From Hymenolepis diminuta (lineage: Eukaryota; Platyhelminthes; Cestoda; Cyclophyllidea; Hymenolepididae), in contig CAADRB010000010.1 of the NCBI GenBank assembly GCA_900708905.1, positions 2,983,578 through 3,047,577 on the forward strand: a stretch of DNA of 64,000 nucleotides, read 5' to 3'. This document shows positions 36,169 to 47,830 of the stretch, one piece after another (within the stretch, counting starts at the first letter, position 1; every line of letters begins with the position of its first letter). The notes below the pieces were generated by a model. The model was not told the DNA's origin and did not search any database. It saw nothing but the letters and a program-made list of their open reading frames with translations. The translations under genes and the position numbers were made by a program.

Positions 36169-37416
36169 TCAGGTTGCAACAGAAGTTCCGTCCACTTTAA
36201 ACTTGAATCGAAGTGAAAATTTTGTCAAAAACACATTTATTCAGTATTCAACACAGTCACCATTTTTATGATTTGCATCTTCCCATCTTACCATAGGCTT
36301 TCTCATTCCCTCTTCACAGAATTTAGCCAGTTTGGACTCAAAAAAAGAAACTAGCTTCTTCATTTCGACCTCTTCTCTTGAAGTAAGCCTTTGTCCCAAG
36401 CCTTCAATGATTCTCTAAGCTCCTGAAAAGATGAAAACGTGCATGACTTCTCAGCCAAATTCTTCCACGAGATTTTTGGTTGCTCTTGAAGTGTGGGGTC
36501 TGGCATTGTCATGGTGCAGAATCACTCCTTTTCGATTGATCAAAGAAGGCCATTTGTCCTGCCTTCCGTTAACTGCTTTTAAACGAGTCAGCTGCTGACT
36601 TCAGCAACTTCAGATGCTATTGCTTGATTGTCACCCATTAGTTCATAATAGACAATTCCCCTCATATTCCACCATACACACAAAAGAATTTTTTCAGGTG
36701 CAATCCCGAATTGTCTCGATTGTGGAATTGGCTTTGAGCCACTGTCCTGACTTAGCCACTGTCTTTTGCGCTTAACATTGTTCTAAAGGATCCACTTCTC
36801 GTCACTGTCAGTTATGAATCGGTCTAGAAAAGGTGCCAGAAGTTCACCAGAACACAGTGAAGCACAACAGGTCACACGCTGTTGCTTGCTGATTTCTGAC
36901 AGATCGTGTTGGGTGGGGGAGGAGGCCATTTCCCAACCTTTGAGACTTTACCAGCCAAGTCTTCTCATTTCCCTATATATGGTCATGTGGTGGCTTACGT
37001 GAAAGGTTTTGCTCAGTTCTCTAGTAGTGCAGGTTGGATTTGCATCAATGGCAACTTCCAATTGCTCAGAATTGAGATTTTTGAGCATCCTGCTCTTGGT
37101 TCGTCCTTCAGGCTGAAGTCATCCTGCATAACCGCCAGCAGAAAGCCGCCTTCTGCAGATCTTTTCATTCACAACATCATTTCCATAAGTGTTTTTGAGT
37201 GTTTTTGCTGCTGAGCTTGCCGTACTTCCTTGGTGAAATTGAAACAGTAAAATATGCCTGATATGGTTATTTTATCAATTTTCACACAATCTGGAAGGAG
37301 AAATAATATTTTATTAATTACCATAGATAAACACACCACATTAACAAGCTAGATTGAAGTAATCGTGCCCTAAACACACAGCTTAAAAATTGAGCAGAAC
37401 TTCTATTACAACCTGA
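36169..37416 (-). mobile_element. mariner DNA transposon copy 2 (inactive, intact ends)
   Basis: The element is 1248 bp and is flanked on both sides by TA (36167-36168 and 37417-37418), the expected mariner target duplication. The left terminal repeat is TCAGGTTGCAACAGAAGTTC; the right end read inward is TCAGGTTGTAATAGAAGTTC. Both ends look usable, unlike copy 1. The flanks are unrelated to those of copy 1, so the two copies arose by transposition rather than by local segmental duplication. Confidence 0.94.
36241..37250 (-). pseudogene. mariner transposase pseudogene, copy 2
   Basis: It has the same landmarks as copy 1: the SDEKWIL block, the PEKILLCVWWNMRG block and LHHDNARPHTS, whose codons lie at 36493-36516. 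The lesions are also the same: a stop after DEKWIL, a stop after EEFG, the same frame changes, and the same missing third-Asp segment. The defects therefore predate the split of the two copies. Confidence 0.88.
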
Positions 37417-37418
37417 TA

Positions 37419-37984
37419 TAACTTGCAAAAATTCTTTCAACCTTCCCTTCGAGAACCCTATCCAAACTTCCGGACATGTGTATTATGTGTCATTGAAAGA
37501 GAAGGAAATGTTTTATTGAATTGTACAGTTTTAAATATTTAATTAAGTGCTGCCTTCGTTTTATAAATAAGGTCATATACCCGGTTAATTGTCATCCAAT
37601 AATCTTCAAAGTTAAATTCCATTCGGAGGATACTTTCTCAAATTTCTCAATCAAAGAAGGCGAAAAACTCAGAAAAGACACCAATCATAACAGACTTTAA
37701 TGCAAATATTACTATTTATTGCCGAAATTATCGATTTTAAGTTCTCGCCTTTAATTTTGAAAGATAAATATTTCCCAGCCTAACAGGCATCTTTGATATG
37801 GGCACCATCTGTAGGGAAATTGAGTACTAACCCCTTTTTAATTGGAATATGAGGAAAACACATAGCTTGGGGTTTTATTCAAAATTTGAATTTCATATTA
37901 TATTAAGGCCATTTGATCAACGAAAATGATTAGTTAATGTGTGTATTACAGATACGAATTGAATATGAAAGTATACAACTTTAA
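37419..37984. other. AT-rich intergenic DNA, nothing recognised
   Basis: No supported feature. Confidence 0.45.
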
Positions 37985-38385
37985 ATAATACGGTTTCAGA
38001 TAGGGAGAACGGTGGAATATGAGGATGTATTTTTTAAGAAGTAATGATAGTTCTGAAGCTCGAGTTGCAATTTCCACCCCTCTGTTATTAACATCTTCAG
38101 AGTATGTGAGAAGTTTATTTCTATTGAGAATAGTTTTTATAAAAACTGGCGCAATTGTACTGACTTTCATGAACAAAGATTCGTACTTCCCTGCAACTTC
38201 GTGGTCATATTTTCGCGATCCAGCTCTAATCTGTCTAATGCTTGACGAAAGCTATCATTTGTAATCCATTTCATTAGACCGTTTAACAAGTTTAGCTAAT
38301 ATTCACAGCTTTGGAATCAGCAAAACTTTTAACAGCAGAGCCCATCGAGCATTTACCTAGAATTTCTTAAACCATTTGGAATTTC
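37985..38385 (-). pseudogene. frame-disrupted coding relic of unknown family
   Basis: Minus-strand blocks read as protein in changing frames. One near 38350-38297 includes MGSAVKSFADSKAVNIS. One near 38297-38200 includes LMKWITNDSFRQALDRLEL and then DRENMTTKLQ. After a one-base shift near 38187, a long block includes KYESLFMKVSTIAPVFIK, LLTYSEDVNNRGVEIATRA and SELSLLLKK, and degrades beyond about 38020. The charged, helix-like second block and the even residue mix differ from ordinary AT-rich translations. No family is recognised. The plus-strand 81-codon frame (38019-38264) is taken as its antisense shadow. A real exon with assembly errors is an alternative. Confidence 0.35.
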
Positions 38386-38779
38386 ACTGAAGAACCTGTA
38401 ACTTAAATGCTTTTGATCGCTTTTAAACGACCAAGGCAGGCAGTTCCATGATGATTCATCAACATCTTGGTATTCGAGCAATTGGTTTCTGATTACTTGA
38501 CACATTCTCGAACACTAAGACATCCACGGATTTTAATTGGGAGTTAATTTGAAATCGTCTACAATATTCTTTAATTTCCTAAATTATTTGAAGTGTAAGC
38601 TATTCACTTTGATTTTCAAATAGGAAAAACCTAGGTTAACTCCATTTATGTGCTGAGTTCTCGTCTGCAGTCAGGTCAATTTTACTTTGTGAAATAGTTA
38701 GAAGAAGAAATTCTAATTTCCTGAGATCGCTTAACTTGCACTAACTAAAATCACTTTACCGCTAAACTTTTTTCGAAAA
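38386..38779. other. AT-rich intergenic DNA, nothing recognised
   Basis: No supported feature. Confidence 0.45.
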
Positions 38780-39200
38780 AAATGTCGGCACATTCTGAAT
38801 GCATGTGTGTGTGGACGCGTGTTGGATTTGACTAAGAAGTAACAACTAGATAACACCCAGATAAAGAGGAATGTGGAAACCCTTCATTCTATTCGCCACA
38901 CGGCAGCGCATTCCCTCTCTCTACTTGGTGGCCGCGGAGATCAAACGTGAGTGAACACTTTCACACTCGCGGTCTCGCTTTCATCTTTCTGAATGTGAAT
39001 AGGAATGGAATTGGGGTTGGAATTACGCACGTGGACGCATGGTAAACACAGTGGAGCGAGAATCAAACACAAACACAACGGCGAGTGAGTGACAATGATT
39101 GGAAATTTTATGGCGTTATGAATATTTGTTTGCGTGAAAGGATAACAGATCTCTCGCTCTTCCTATCTAAAAAGGGGGTAGTGATAAAATACACTTTGTA
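38780..39200. other. GC/CpG-raised island
   Basis: Contains GTGTGTGTGGACGCGTG (38805-38821), CGCCACACGGCAGCGC (38895-38910), GGTGGCCGCGGAG and CGCGGTCTCGC. The flanks are AT-rich. Candidate regulatory DNA or promoter. Confidence 0.3.
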
Positions 39201-40289
39201 ATTTTTAGATCGGTAGTGCTGGGATAAAAGGGATTAACTATGGGGAGAGAATAGCAGATTAAAAAGCGCCAATGATGAGACGAACTGAGAAGCGAAATTT
39301 CATGCAATTAATATGGAAAAAATAGCTGATTCATAATCAGAAAATTATTAAACCACCCCCTTTTTCATACCATTTGTGTTTGACGTACATATTTGCTTCT
39401 ATTTAACCCATTTATAAAATATTCTATTAAATAACTGGAAGTTGATAAGCCACCAAATACTTCCGATCCAAGAATAGAAAATATTGATTGAAAATTTGAC
39501 TGTTATTGAAATATTTGTATTTTATAATCTTCGATTTCTTATATACCAATTAGATTTTTGTCTCGTTAAGAGGACAAGGCTTTAGATTTGGTTTGCATTA
39601 ATGAAACTTTAGATCAAATAATTTATTGCAGGTATTGTATCTGAAGATTCATGGTTAGTTAGAATCAGTTCCTTCCAGCGATTCTTATAACCACCTCTCT
39701 CTTAAGTCTCTCTCCCATTATCTTAAAATTCACAGTAGAAATCAAAGTGAATTGAATTTATTAGAGAAAAAGTGCACAGAATAATCAAACAGTTAAACCA
39801 ACGAGCAGCAAATATATGTATTCATGTGTGTTAAAAGAAATGTTTCAGAACACGTGGCGTAGGTGGAAGAGCAATCAATGAGGTAGAAATCGATAGCCAC
39901 GTGGATGTTCTAAGGCTAACACGTTTGTCCTAAATAACAGAAATTACTGAGTCATGGAATACAATCGATAGATGCCATTTATTTTTATTCACTCTAAACG
40001 CAGAGGACTGTACGACATTTCAGCTAAGACTTAAGATTAGTAATAATACAGACTTGATGGGTTCTGTGAAAGGCTCTGTTGTAAAAGGACTTGAAGGACA
40101 TTCACTATACGGAAACAGTCATAAACTATGTAACGCCGGGGCTAACAAGTGATTCTGCAATTATCGGCATTCCATTAGGTATTAGACTGGGTTACAGGCT
40201 GATTAAGACATATGAATGTGACTGAATCAGATCAGTCCTAAGAAAGTACATTTATCTCTTTTCTCTGATCCTCTAGCCAAATTCGCATA
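39201..40289. other. AT-rich intergenic DNA with two CACGTG motifs
   Basis: Perfect E-box palindromes CACGTG occur at 39851-39856 and 39898-39903, 47 bases apart. Nothing else is recognised. Confidence 0.4.
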
Positions 40290-40570
40290 ATCAAGGGAAT
40301 AAGCGCAAACATGGGAATTTTGCCTAGACAACTCGTGGGCGAACAATGGCATAAGTATGCGTGTCCGTCCGCATGTGAAAAAATTCGCTCCGCAAAGTAG
40401 ATGAGAGAGCATTTCTGGCAACGAGAATTTTCCCTTGGGGAATTTCATCGCCCTTCTGCTGCTGCCAGACATGGCTACTGCTCGTGCGTCTGGTAGACGC
40501 ATTTGCATTTCTGAGGTCCATATTCGTACTTTGCGTTTGCCTAGATACCCAAAAATATGTGGTCCCACAT
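40290..40570. other. GC/CpG-raised island with octamer motif
   Basis: Contains GCGTGTCCGTCCGCATG (40358-40374), CTGCTGCTGCCAGAC (40456-40470) and a perfect POU-type octamer ATTTGCAT (40501-40508). A 132-codon minus-strand frame (40227-40625) crosses it but shows no recognisable domain. It may reflect composition or an unidentified exon. Confidence 0.3.
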
Positions 40571-40671
40571 TCTTCTCTAAGTCTTGATGGTTACAGGTAC
40601 TTACAGAAATGACATTGATTAACAAGGCTTTTCCTGGGAAAAGAAAGACTACGAGCTTAAATTATTTTTGT

Positions 40672-40885
40672 ACGCTGGTAGCGTACTGGCTGATATGCTC
40701 GTCTGCCAAGTCAGATGTCACGAGATCAATCTTCATCAGTGGACATCCAGTGGTACGGATGACCAACCATCATGGTTAATTCCTATCAACAATAGAGACA
40801 GTCGAATGTGAGCTTCTCCTAAGAACGGCTTCAGGATACATTCCCTCTATCCATGTGTTGTAAACGCCTCTCTTAATGGGCCTGG
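40672..40885 (+). repeat. SINE-A copy (plus strand)
   Basis: The tRNA-like head reads GGTAGCGTACTGGCTGATA, CTGCCAAGTCAG and GTCACGAGATCAATC. It is followed by GGATGACCAACCATCATGG (shared with 62277-62292), GAATGTGAGCTTCTC, ATTCCCTCTATCCATG and TGTTGTAAACGCCTCTC. This is the most complete head-to-tail copy, and it links the head seen at 3697-3784 with the tail seen at 2578 and 46468. Confidence 0.6.
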
Positions 40886-41739
40886 TAGTTTTTACATTTT
40901 AATACTAGAATTTAAACTTCTTCAATCGCCATTTACCCTCACTTAAAACCGATTGTAAAAGAGCACCATCTGACAAACCACAATGAATGATACTGATTAA
41001 TGAACCAGTAGCGATAGCTGAGTCCCCAAAAACAAGAGGTATCAGGAAAACCGCTTATTTAATTAAATAAAAAATTTTGACTTAATTTATTTGATAATCG
41101 GGATTCTGTACAATATCTTACTCGATATTTTTAAGAAAAAACTTACATGAAACTCACCCATTTGCAATTTTGAAGTATGACATTGGAGGTGAGAAAATAC
41201 ATCACACCATTTTAAATCACTTCCCTAGCCTGCAATTCAAGTCCGCTAATATCTGAATCATATAATGCACTAAAAGTACCTATAAGAGTTATAAAGCATT
41301 ATGAAGAATGATATTAATAATCATTTTGTTCCACCTGAATCGACCAAATCTGCATTCTAGACAACTGTCGACCACTTCAGATCTTTTCTTAAAGAATATT
41401 TGTGTCTAAATACGCATAAATGCATCCGAAATGCCCGTAAATATTAAATCTGTGAAACAGAAGGCTTAGTTAATTAAAACCTAAATCATTCAAAGCGCCT
41501 ATAAACCTATAGACTACTTATTTTAATGGCCTGTGGTTAGACACATACATAAAAACAAATTTCTCAAAAAAACGATTGTGCCTTGTCAAACATAACTCTT
41601 AAGTTTCTCTATTACAAGCTGTCAAATCGAAGGGTATATTTATCATGCCAACACATAATAACTTTTGCTAGGGGGGAAAATAATTTTGAGGTTTATTTTA
41701 AACCATATCACAACAAGCGCCATTGAGAGAGATGACCGT
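40886..41739. other. AT-rich intergenic DNA, nothing recognised
   Basis: No supported feature. Confidence 0.45.
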
Positions 41740-42250
41740 TCTGCCAAACACCACTTATCTCAATTTTAGATCAATGTAGCGTGATCAAACAGAGCGCAGG
41801 CGGTAGACACATCCGCAAAATGAGGGGAACATCACCTTTCCCCTGTGACAATACATGACAACTTGACATATTGGAACACGTTGCAACGCAGTATCACTGA
41901 AGTGGGGACACTATCAGGCGAGACGAAAGGAGAGAGGGGTAAAACGCCGCGACGGGATACTGTTTGTATGAATGATTTATGACAAGGCGCAGCAGCCAGG
42001 CTAGATAGAGGGAGAGAGAAAAAGAACGAAATGGAGAGAGCGCAATAGGGTGGCGAAAGTGATGGAAAAAAGCATACGCTGAAGAATGCGTGATAAAGGA
42101 GATGCGTGAAAAAAACTCGGTAACCACTAGGGACTCAGGATGCGCCCTCTATCCTTCTCCTTTGCGTGCCTACTCTCTTTGAAGACAGCCGAACAACAAA
42201 GAAGTCCTTTCTTCGTCTTCGGCCTACTCCTTTTTATGCATTTGTGTATG
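41740..42250. other. GC/CpG-raised island with GA runs
   Basis: Contains GAGCGCAGGCGGTAGAC (41791-41807), AACGCCGCGACGGG (41942-41955), and GAGGGAGAGAGAAAAAG near 42008. It ends in a C/T-rich stretch. A 77-codon minus-strand frame inside (41894-42127) is Ser/Phe-rich and is probably a translation of the purine runs. Confidence 0.3.
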
Positions 42251-45200
42251 CATCTGGTCCTCTCCTGTTTGATTACGCTGGAGTAATTGTAGCTCCTTAC
42301 CAGAAATAAATGTCCTCCTGATTAATCAGGAAAAGTTTTAGCTAGTTTGAATATCTTTACCGATTTGTTTTTATCTAGAAGTTCAGAAGTAGACAGTTAA
42401 CTTTTTTCGGTTGACCTCTGCCGGCATTCCCTCCTTGAAACAGCGGTATGTCGGTTGCGACTAGACTTGAAACGGGTAATCACTGTTTTCTTTTCAAATA
42501 TGTCGGTAATTTAGTTAAAGAGATGAAATTTGAATGGCGGCATATGTAATTGAAATACGTGTCATTTCTGCGCTCTCTTGAACGGAAAAAGTGATCTACT
42601 AGAGGATTTCAGGCATGCCCTTATGATAAGATTAAAAACATTTGTTTACGAATTCTTTTTCAACCATGTAAATCAAATTAATTTAGCCTAAAATCCATGC
42701 CTATTAAAATAGCGATATCACATTATATTATCGACCAAGGATATTAAACATGTATTAATTTATGATTTTTTAACACAGATTGCACTTCAAGCTAAAGTGC
42801 ATTATTAAATGTAGGGCCTGAACGATCATTTTAAATAACAAGCAACTGAAGTAGATATTCTTTTTAGAGATGAATGTATCTTCTAATTGGGAGATAGATA
42901 ATACACTCCGGACATAAAGTTTCCAACCAGTACAAACGAAATCCCGGCTGATTTGTTTGAGAAAAGGCGCTAGTCTGTTTTTGGGTAGACTTCTTTTGAT
43001 GTTGGTCCGGGTAGCTATGAATTCTCCAAAAGACAGGTCATTGTGCATTTTTCAACCAAATATGAGTTCCAGTTTACATTTACAGAGGAAATTTCGCCAA
43101 TAAAAAAAATTGGACGAGAAAGGAAAATGCTCAAAACTCGCTTTCCAATAGCTTCATTTTGCGTGAACCAGTATATAATTTATCAAGTCTGATGATGAGA
43201 AAGGAAAGAAAAAAGCCATTAAATTGACAGAATGGTTTATTTTCTGGGTCAATCTAAAATTGACTTTGGAAACGCCTTGGGATGCCCAAGCAGTTATTTT
43301 TGAATTTACCTGGATATGAAAGTTAAAGTAACATTACATCAAATTTATTCAATCGATGTGACTCACATAAGACTCCCTTTGATTTAATGTTCTTAATAGA
43401 ATATTCATATGATTCCATGGTTACTCATCTCTTTGTGGTTTTATGGGATATCATCGGCCTTTCAGGAGATTTTAACCGAAAGGCAGTTCTGCTCAGATAC
43501 TTTGAGTGATATATTTAACAAAATACTTTCCCGTCAGAGAATTGTATTTTACAAAATTACTTTACTCTCTTAGGTGATTTGTAGATATTTAAAAAAATCG
43601 AGTTACATGTAATTGGCGGAAAATTGCCTAAACTTGTTCATCAAGTACAGAGGGATTTACTTAAGATTGCCAAGTTTTTCCTTCTTTGTGAGCATCCTTT
43701 TCAATTACACTGAAGAAGAATTGAGCCCTCGGATTTGAATGAGCAATAATGCTTCACTAGAATGGCGAAAATTAGATAAAACAGAAGAAAGGATAAAAGA
43801 AATTGTAAAGATTTAATAGGAAATCATTCTATAGACACAATTGAAACTAGAATGAATAGTTTAGACCTGCTTAGTGAAATGTCGAACTAAAAAGTAGAAA
43901 AAAGTATGAGGAAAAGAACGCTAGAAAATCTTCTAGTTTCTCACTTACGTTTTGTGCAGTTAATTATAACATAGAGTTTGAGGTCATTTTTATCATTAAT
44001 TTAGGGTGCCTTATGGCTTGCATTAGAGTTCAGTTTAAGTAAACTCATGTAAGCTATGGTAGATTAAAATCACAATTATCAGTATCGAATAGATGCCCTT
44101 CGACCATCAGAAATCACGAATGTAGAAACACATTTGCCAAGATGCCATTCATATTTTTATCATTGTCCATGGAATTAAAAATATTTACAAGCTTTTACCA
44201 CAGAAACGCATTTGAACAAATAGAATAATAAACAAGAGGGAGTCAAAAAGTCATGAAACGGGAGAGAAGATAAAAAATAAGCCAGCAATTAAGTTGCGAC
44301 ACCACAAGTCTTACATTCCTTGAATTCTCGGGCAAAAAACTGGAAATATTTTCAAAAGGGGAGATTTCACTTTGCAACGTCTTAAATTTACTATCTTTAT
44401 CCTTTAACTTCTAATTCTATGGATGGGGTCATGCCCATTGTATTTAGAGCTCAGTGACCGGTTGATTTGTTTCCGTAGTGGATCATACCAGCCAGATTAA
44501 TTTGTATTTTCCTTGGTTATCCATGTCAGATAGTTTCTCTTGGTACCAATTTTAGCATAATGAGGTCTACTGAGGGAGACATTGACGAATTCTTCACACC
44601 TTTTCACAAATGAAGACTTTTCTAAAAAGAATAGGAATAAATATAATTTCGACTTATAAATGATTAGCCACTAAGTAGACTTAATGCTTGTTTTTCCTTC
44701 AAAAGAAAGGAAAAAGAGATATTTGCACATAATAATATTAAAATGATAGTTTAGATGGCTCTTTGATTTCAATAAAATATTCTTTAACAAAATCTTGATT
44801 CACCATTCGGAATCGATCACCATGGCAATAACCAATTAAATAATAGGCATTATTTTTTGCAGAATAACGACAAATTGCAGCGTCTGGCTTTTTATCTCAC
44901 GAAAACAATAAAACCTGAGCTTCGTGGATTTTTGTCTGAAGCTACTCGAATTAGGTGAAAATAAGATAAATCTACCTAGGGAATAAATTTTAGGGAAGAA
45001 ATATTTTTCAACACAGTACAACAGTAAAGAAACAGATTTTGCTTTCACTTCATTCCATCCATTTCTACTTTAATTGTCAGAACTTAATGAAAACGAATAT
45101 CATGTCTATTATTAGAGCCAAAGAGAAAGAAGATACCTAATAAAACTTCATCTGGTGAACTAATTCAGAGGTGAATTTACCTTCTCATTGTCTTTCAAAA

Positions 45201-46467
45201 TGTGGAATATCAATAAAAATGAGTGATCATTACTACTAGATCATAATTCTGCGATGTAAAGTGAATTCCAGTGATTGCAATCTATTTCTAAATACTTCGA
45301 AGTGTAAAATAAATAAATGGTTAAGATGTCACCTACCACAACACCATCTTAACATCCCAAAAAGTTAAGACCAGCTACAGCCTAGTCACCAGAAGACCAC
45401 TGAGTTTATACATGTTCAAAGAAAGTTCCAGAAAGCTCTGATGAATGATAATTACAAATTCTCCCACATTTTCTTACATTTGGATTTTGAATATTGGGAA
45501 AATCCCATATTCCAAAGATCAAACTTTCTCCCCATACCCTAGGATTAAATAACGGTATTAGTGACACATTTCTAGAAACCTGCTGTTATTATTATCAAGA
45601 ACATCTTTAAAGAGATTTTTTAGTAATCACTAACATATCCGTCCCTGTTCGTAATTCTCCATAAACTTATACTTGTATACGCCCAGTACTTTGAATCATA
45701 ATACTTAGAGATTTCTCAGGTATTGCGGATTAATTTAATCAACGTAACGGAATAATTGTCCAAATCATTCAAATAAGTATTCTATTAAAGCACAACCACA
45801 TCATTATACGCCACGTTTTCTTTGTAATAAGAAATTTTTTCGCTTGACCATATATCGATATTGCCATTATGGTCCTTTACGAGTACATCCGTTGATAAGT
45901 ATTCTTACACTGTCCACCGCAATTGCCCTCATTGAAGACAGTCTACGGAATAACATAAGCATTTCAGAAGGACTCCTATTTTATTCGTAAATTTTCCCGC
46001 TTAAAAGCAAAGAAATACGCAGTTTTATGCGACGCGTACAAACAAATAAAGCCGTTTTAGATGAGGAAAAAAGCTGCGACCACAAAAGCCAACATGTTAT
46101 TTTTCTTGTCCTCATCTTCCTCCTTCTTCATGATTGAGTATTTTTGCGCTTACCACTTTCCACTCTCCACACAAACACTTGACATAAAGTATTTGCATAA
46201 AGTTGGATGCAAAAGTTAACCATTAGAATAACATGAATTATTTCTAGATGGCATTTAGTATAGCATTGAGAACTAATAAAAGGTATGTAAAGTGATTTAG
46301 AAACAACCATTTTGGATTTAAACAATTTTTCACGAAAATTGGCGCAAAACATAAAAGAACAAGACTTGTGTTTCATTTAAAATTCGATATATACATTAAC
46401 ACCCACGTACTAATATTTTCATTTATTTATGGATATAAGGGTAAGGGTTGGCTTTAATAACTCCAAG
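42251..46467. other. long AT-rich intergenic stretch, little recognised
   Basis: Apart from a 9-bp-arm hairpin at 45320-45353 (GTTAAGATG / CATCTTAAC), nothing stands out. The 92- and 82-codon frames (42770-43048, 46128-46376) have no domain. Confidence 0.45.
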
Positions 46468-46665
46468 ATCACTTAGGAAAGCGTTTTCCAACACTCATGT
46501 TGGACAGAGGAATAGCATCATGAAGCAACCTTAGTGAGAAACTCGAGCTCTATCACTCCCTTTATAAGTCAGACTTAATCAATGCGGTTGATCATTACTG
46601 CTCCCTGGGTGTGCAACGAACCTATGATTTCCGACTTCACAGAAGAGTACGTTAAATACCAAGCC
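46468..46665 (-). repeat. SINE-A copy (minus strand)
   Basis: Read on the minus strand: head TTGGTATTTAACGTACTC, TCTGTGAAGTCGGAAATC, B-box-like ATAGGTTCGTTGC. The body is TTAAGTCTGACTTATAAAGG, GAGCTCGAGTTTCTCAC and CTTCATGATGC, and the tail is CATGAGTGTTGGAAAACGC. The tail is nearly the same as in copy 1 (2578-2785). A plus-strand 76-codon frame across it (46582-46812) is incidental. Confidence 0.6.
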
Positions 46666-47079
46666 AAGTATTTAGACGTTCAGTTCTTAAATCATTCGGA
46701 AGTTCTTTCCTTAAGTTTTGTATTACAATCTTTGACGTCCTTTGCACCTATCTGGACAACTACTTCTGCAATAATCCAACGCCAACTTAGTTCTGGCCTC
46801 CAAGCTTCCTAGTATGTCGATAACATGGCACGTTCTTGAATATTTCTATGTCTAGAGATCTTTATAGTGTTTCTATTCAATTATCCTGTTGATAACAAAT
46901 TTCGACTCAAATAGAAAATTTCTCTTTAGATACGCATTTGACCAAATAAACACGGATGAATCTGAAAGATGTATGCCCTCTTGATGTTGCGATTTCCCTT
47001 CTCATGAATTTTCTTCAAAGTAGAGATCAAAAGTGATGAGATGCCCAAATATACTTTGCTAAATGGCCCACAATACCAC
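46666..47079. other. AT-rich intergenic DNA, nothing recognised
   Basis: No supported feature. Confidence 0.45.
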
Positions 47080-47830
47080 CATCTTATACTTCGTTAAATG
47101 GGAGAGAGGACGAAAAGAAGAAAGGAAGCAAGAAATCAAGCAGGGGCACTTAATCATCAAACCAACATACATGAATAAAAGGTGAATCTCTCACAGTTAG
47201 CCACCCACCCACTCGACATTTGTTCCACAAAGAAGTGGCGGATTACAAACATTACCAAATGAAGCTGTCCCTGCACACTTCTCCGCCTATAATCTTGTTA
47301 GTTCGCATTTCTTGCACTTGTTATTTCGTTACTCTTTCATCGAATGCCGTTTAAGCTATTAATGCTACTTCTACTACTGACTGCCTCTTCTTTTAATCTT
47401 TCTTCGCCATTTGTGCAGCCAACCAGCCAGCCAGCCTATGGCATTTAAGTGTACGTCTACACGCACACGCACGGACGCATCACGCGTAAGCGAACCTTCG
47501 TCTGCGTGACGTGCGAGCATGTAAGAGGAACGAGATTTACGCGACACATCAAAGGAAAAGAACCGAAATGCGTGTCCGTTTATAAGTGTGAGCGCTGCAT
47601 GCGCGCCCGTAGATAAGATTTGAGCTTCGCTGATAATAGTGAGAGAGGAGTAAAGGGAGAAAAATGGGGAATGAATGTGTAAATATGCCACCATGACACG
47701 CGCCTTCATTCTGATAGCTTAGAAGAGTCGTTGTTGTTGTCCCCCGTTAAGACTTGATAAATTGCTTTTCTACCCTACCTTCTTCACACAGTCACACAAA
47801 ACCCCGTCTCCTGAATGGACTCACATGCGC
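47080..47830. other. strongest CpG-rich island of the window
   Basis: Bases 47461-47520 contain 11 CpG dinucleotides, including ACGCGTAAGCG and TGCGTGACGTGCGAG. GCATGCGCGCCCG follows at about 47598. An AGCC tetramer repeat lies at 47417-47435 and a GTT repeat near 47731. A 111-codon minus-strand frame (47374-47709) is open across it without a recognisable domain. Candidate promoter or enhancer, or an unidentified exon. Confidence 0.35.

Noticed and set aside
40227..40625. 132-codon minus-strand frame
   Set aside because: Open through a GC-raised island; no domain seen and it overlaps another frame; insufficient to call a gene.
40672..40745. Possible functional tRNA gene
   Set aside because: The acceptor stem does not pair and the B-box is degenerate; the sequence continues into a shared repeat body, so it is a SINE head.
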